From the NCBI GenBank assembly GCA_946549475.1, contig CAMNQO010000076.1, forward strand, positions 1 to 7,933: DNA of 7,933 bases. Reading direction: 5' to 3'. This DNA comes from an uncultured Bacteroidales bacterium. GTDB lineage: Bacteria; Bacteroidota; Bacteroidia; Bacteroidales; UBA932. Positions 5,962-7,933 of the stretch are shown in pieces. Each line of letters opens with the position of its first letter. The stretch's first letter is position 1. Both the position numbers and the translations under genes were made by a program. The notes under the pieces are model-generated. The model worked only from the letters and a program-made list of their open reading frames with translations. It did not search any database and was not told the DNA's origin.

Positions 5962-7778
5962 AAGAATTCAAGATTATCGAAAAGCCCGCCTCCGTTTCCT
6001 GGGAAACGATCCGCGAGGTGGTTCAGGAGTCCCATTCGGCCAACCGGAACCAGGGGATCGTCGTCCGCAATGCCCTTTTGACGGCCGATGAGATCCGGCT
6101 CAAGATCGAAGATCAGGGGAAGATGTTCGTGGCCGTGTCCGATGGAAAGGTCATCGGGACGGCGGCGCTGCTGCCGCGCTATTTCCAACTCTGGAGCGGG
6201 AGCGGCGTCTATGCCTTCTGCTGTTTCGGCACCGTGCTGCCGACTTATGTACGGCAGGGCGTTTACCGGGAACTGTGCCGGGTCCGGGAAGCGTATGCCC
6301 AGGCTCAGGGCTATTCCTGGCTGATCTTCGACGTTCACGCGAAGAATAAGCGAATGCAGCAGATTGGAGAAGAAGCGGGATTTCGGACCATCGGTTGCCA
6401 GTACTGGGGCGAACACTTCAGCTACCTGATGGTCAAATGGCTGAAAGGAACGCCGCCCTCCCGCTTCGTCTGCCGTATGCACTTTCTCTTGTCGAGGGCG
6501 AAGGCGGGCCTGCGGAAACCTTTTCTGCCCTCGTCCCCCGTGTCCTTCCTGACGGGCCGTGCCATCGTCATCGGACAGGGATTCACGGGCCGGCTGGGAC
6601 TGATCCGTTCCCTGGCGGCCGCCGGCTGTTCGAGCCGCGTCATCGTCCTGTATCCCCGGCCGAACGGCGGGAAACCCTACCGGCCCAGGAAGCCGGTGGA
6701 CGCATTGAGCCGCTATGTCACGGACTGCCTTTTCTGTGAGAATTACAACGAAGAGATGCTGCTGGACACCCTGCTCAACAAATGTGCGGAGCCGGGCAAG
6801 AAGCCGCTGATCGTGCCGGACAACGATTTCTCGGCCGCTTTCGTCGATGCGCACCGGGAAGAACTTTCCCCGTATTTCCTCCTGCCGCACGGCCGGGGCG
6901 GGGCAGACAGCGTGGAGGCCTGGATGGACAAGATGAAGCAGAAGGAACTGGCGCGTTCCGTCGGTCTGAATGTGGCGGAGGCCGTGTCCGTGTCTTCGGG
7001 AGGCTATGATGCCGCGCTGCCGTCCGTGCCGTATCCCTGTTTCGTCAAGCCGCTGGCATCGGTCGCGGGCGGCAAGATGTGGCTCACCCGCTGCGACGGG
7101 GAGGCGGAACTGCGGAAATGTATGAAATATGCCTTCGACCGCCGGGGCGACATCCGGATGCTGGTGGAAGAATACAAGCAGATCGGAACCGAATACGCTA
7201 CGGTCGGCTTCACGGATGGGAAGGACGTGCTGATCCCGGGCATTATGCAGATCGTCGAGATGGGGAAGGGCTGGCATTTCGGCGTGGCCGTCCAGGGAAA
7301 GGTGCTCCCGCCGGATGGCTGGGAAGACACCTTGTCCAAGTTCCGGGAACTGGTCCTGCGGACCGGCTTCAAGGGCTTGTTCGACATCGATTTCTATGAA
7401 AGCGGCGGCAAGATCTATTTCTGCGAACTGAATCTTCGTTTCGGCGGTTCCGGCTTTTCGTTCACGCGTCTGGGCGTGAATCTGCCGCAGATGATGCTGC
7501 AGTCCTTCAATGGCCTTCCCTGGAACAAGACGGCGAAGGTCACGCGCTCGGCCCTGTATTTCAACGAACGGATGGGACGGGACGAATGGTATTTCGGCCG
7601 GATCGGTTGGAAGGAGTACTGCCGGCTCCGCGATGCCTCCGACATCCGCTTCCTGGAAGACCGGGACGACCCGGCGCCGGAGCGGGCCTACCGGCGCGAG
7701 ACGGCCTCGCTCCGGATCAAACTGCGCTTCCGGAAGATGACCGGGTCAATGGTTTATCATACACCGTATCAGCAATGA
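5958..7778 (+). CDS. GNAT acyltransferase / ATP-grasp carboxylate-amine ligase fusion
   Basis: This 606-residue protein joins two domains. Residues 1 to about 190 are a GNAT domain homologous to the small protein starting at 4244, with WSGSGVYAFCCFGTVLP (79-95), RQGVYREL (99-106, CoA-binding loop) and FDVHAKNKRMQQIGEEAGF (124-142). A short basic linker rich in Lys, Pro and Ser (about 180-199) leads to an ATP-grasp module (200 to about 595). Its pre-ATP-grasp Rossmann-like start is RAIVIGQGFTGRLGLIRSL (201-219). The ATP-binding core has CFVKP (Lys364), a glycine-containing loop (about 370), LVEEY (402-406, Glu404/Glu405), FDIDFYESG (475-483) and the Mg-binding CELNLRFGGSG (489-499, Glu490, Asn492, Arg494). 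This is the pattern of COG3919-like carboxylate-amine ligases. Both halves retain key motifs, so both may be active: ATP-driven amide-bond formation plus CoA-dependent acylation of the same or successive intermediates. No membrane segment or signal peptide is seen. It overlaps the genes on each side by ATGA. The substrates are unknown. Confidence 0.88.
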   Translation: MKEFKIIEKPASVSWETIREVVQESHSANRNQGIVVRNALLTADEIRLKIEDQGKMFVAVSDGKVIGTAALLPRYFQLWSGSGVYAFCCFGTVLPTYVRQGVYRELCRVREAYAQAQGYSWLIFDVHAKNKRMQQIGEEAGFRTIGCQYWGEHFSYLMVKWLKGTPPSRFVCRMHFLLSRAKAGLRKPFLPSSPVSFLTGRAIVIGQGFTGRLGLIRSLAAAGCSSRVIVLYPRPNGGKPYRPRKPVDALSRYVTDCLFCENYNEEMLLDTLLNKCAEPGKKPLIVPDNDFSAAFVDAHREELSPYFLLPHGRGGADSVEAWMDKMKQKELARSVGLNVAEAVSVSSGGYDAALPSVPYPCFVKPLASVAGGKMWLTRCDGEAELRKCMKYAFDRRGDIRMLVEEYKQIGTEYATVGFTDGKDVLIPGIMQIVEMGKGWHFGVAVQGKVLPPDGWEDTLSKFRELVLRTGFKGLFDIDFYESGGKIYFCELNLRFGGSGFSFTRLGVNLPQMMLQSFNGLPWNKTAKVTRSALYFNERMGRDEWYFGRIGWKEYCRLRDASDIRFLEDRDDPAPERAYRRETASLRIKLRFRKMTGSMVYHTPYQQ

Positions 7779-7933
7779 ACGCCAGGAAAGCGGAAGCCCG
7801 GCAGAAAGTGGTCGTCATCGGGCACGGCTATACCTCCCGTCTGGGAATCATCCGGTCGCTGGGTGTCATCGGCTGTGAGATTACGGTACTCGTGCAGGCT
7901 TACCACGGCAGGCTCGGGCGTGCGCTGCGCTTC
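7775..7933 (+). CDS. Start of stand-alone ATP-grasp ligase, paralog of the C-terminal half of the preceding fusion (3' end outside window)
   Basis: ATG 7775 overlaps the fusion gene's TGA (ATGA) and the frame stays open to the window end, giving 53 codons. After a basic leader (MNARKAEARQ) the sequence KVVVIGHGYTSRLGIIRSL (11-29), followed by GC at 33-34, closely matches residues 201-224 of the fusion protein (IVIGQGFTGRLGLIRSL, then GC at 223-224). This glycine-rich strand-turn-helix is the pre-ATP-grasp N-terminal domain of that module. Here it sits near the N-terminus with no GNAT domain in front, so the gene most likely encodes an ATP-grasp ligase without the acyltransferase. The catalytic core lies beyond the window and cannot be checked. 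The homology plus the coupled start make this a confident coding call despite its short visible length. Confidence 0.82.
   Translation, partial: MNARKAEARQKVVVIGHGYTSRLGIIRSLGVIGCEITVLVQAYHGRLGRALRF

Noticed and set aside
4244..6530. Repeat of the GNAT coding region as a recent DNA duplication
   Set aside because: The two domains are clearly related at protein level, but only about a third of positions look identical by eye and the DNA is well diverged, so this is old paralogy and not a recent repeat.
5832..7277. Long antisense open frame (about 481 codons) opposite the CapA-like end and the fusion gene
   Set aside because: The + strand here encodes clear GNAT and ATP-grasp motifs; the antisense product shows no motif order and a biased composition, so it is a shadow frame.

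Overview
The window is a tightly packed, single-direction (+ strand) stretch of a GC-rich bacterial genome, roughly 60% G+C by eye. It carries seven complete or nearly complete genes plus the start of an eighth. No gap between genes exceeds 12 bp and most neighbours overlap, so this looks like one polycistronic unit. No promoter, terminator, RNA gene, IS element, CRISPR array or obvious repeat is visible, and no non-coding stretch exceeds 300 bases. The start codons mostly lack a Shine-Dalgarno sequence. Together with the protein types (BPL-N amidotransferase-like plus PPC domain, sugar-transfer-associated ATP-grasp, cytoplasmic CapA-like phosphoesterase), this suggests a high-GC member of the Bacteroidota, perhaps Bacteroidales. 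That assignment is inference only.

Layout: (1) 1-960, 3' part of a class-I glutamine-amidotransferase-like (BPL-N) protein with a C-terminal PPC-type beta domain; (2) 953-2416, a Wzx/WzxC-type polysaccharide flippase; (3) 2413-3159, a hexapeptide-repeat (left-handed beta-helix) acyltransferase; (4) 3172-4260, a sugar-transfer-associated ATP-grasp protein; (5) about 4244-4840, a stand-alone GNAT acyltransferase; (6) about 4804-5961, a CapA-like metallophosphoesterase-fold protein; (7) 5958-7778, a fusion of a GNAT domain with a COG3919-like carboxylate-amine ligase ATP-grasp module; (8) 7775 to the window end, the start of a stand-alone protein homologous to the ATP-grasp half of gene 7.

Genes 2-4 look like part of a surface-polysaccharide (capsule, exopolysaccharide or O-antigen) locus: a flippase, an O/N-acyltransferase and an ATP-grasp of the type found in such loci. 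Genes 5-8 form a module that basic polysaccharide synthesis does not need: two related GNAT domains, two related ATP-grasp ligases and a CapA-like protein. The most notable observation is the arrangement GNAT alone, then GNAT-ATP-grasp fusion, then ATP-grasp alone. The two separate genes are paralogs of the two halves of the fusion. A reasonable but unproven reading is that the module builds an amide-linked (amino-acid or peptide-like) and acylated decoration or precursor for the exported glycan. No glycosyltransferase or polymerase lies in this window, so the locus must continue outside it.
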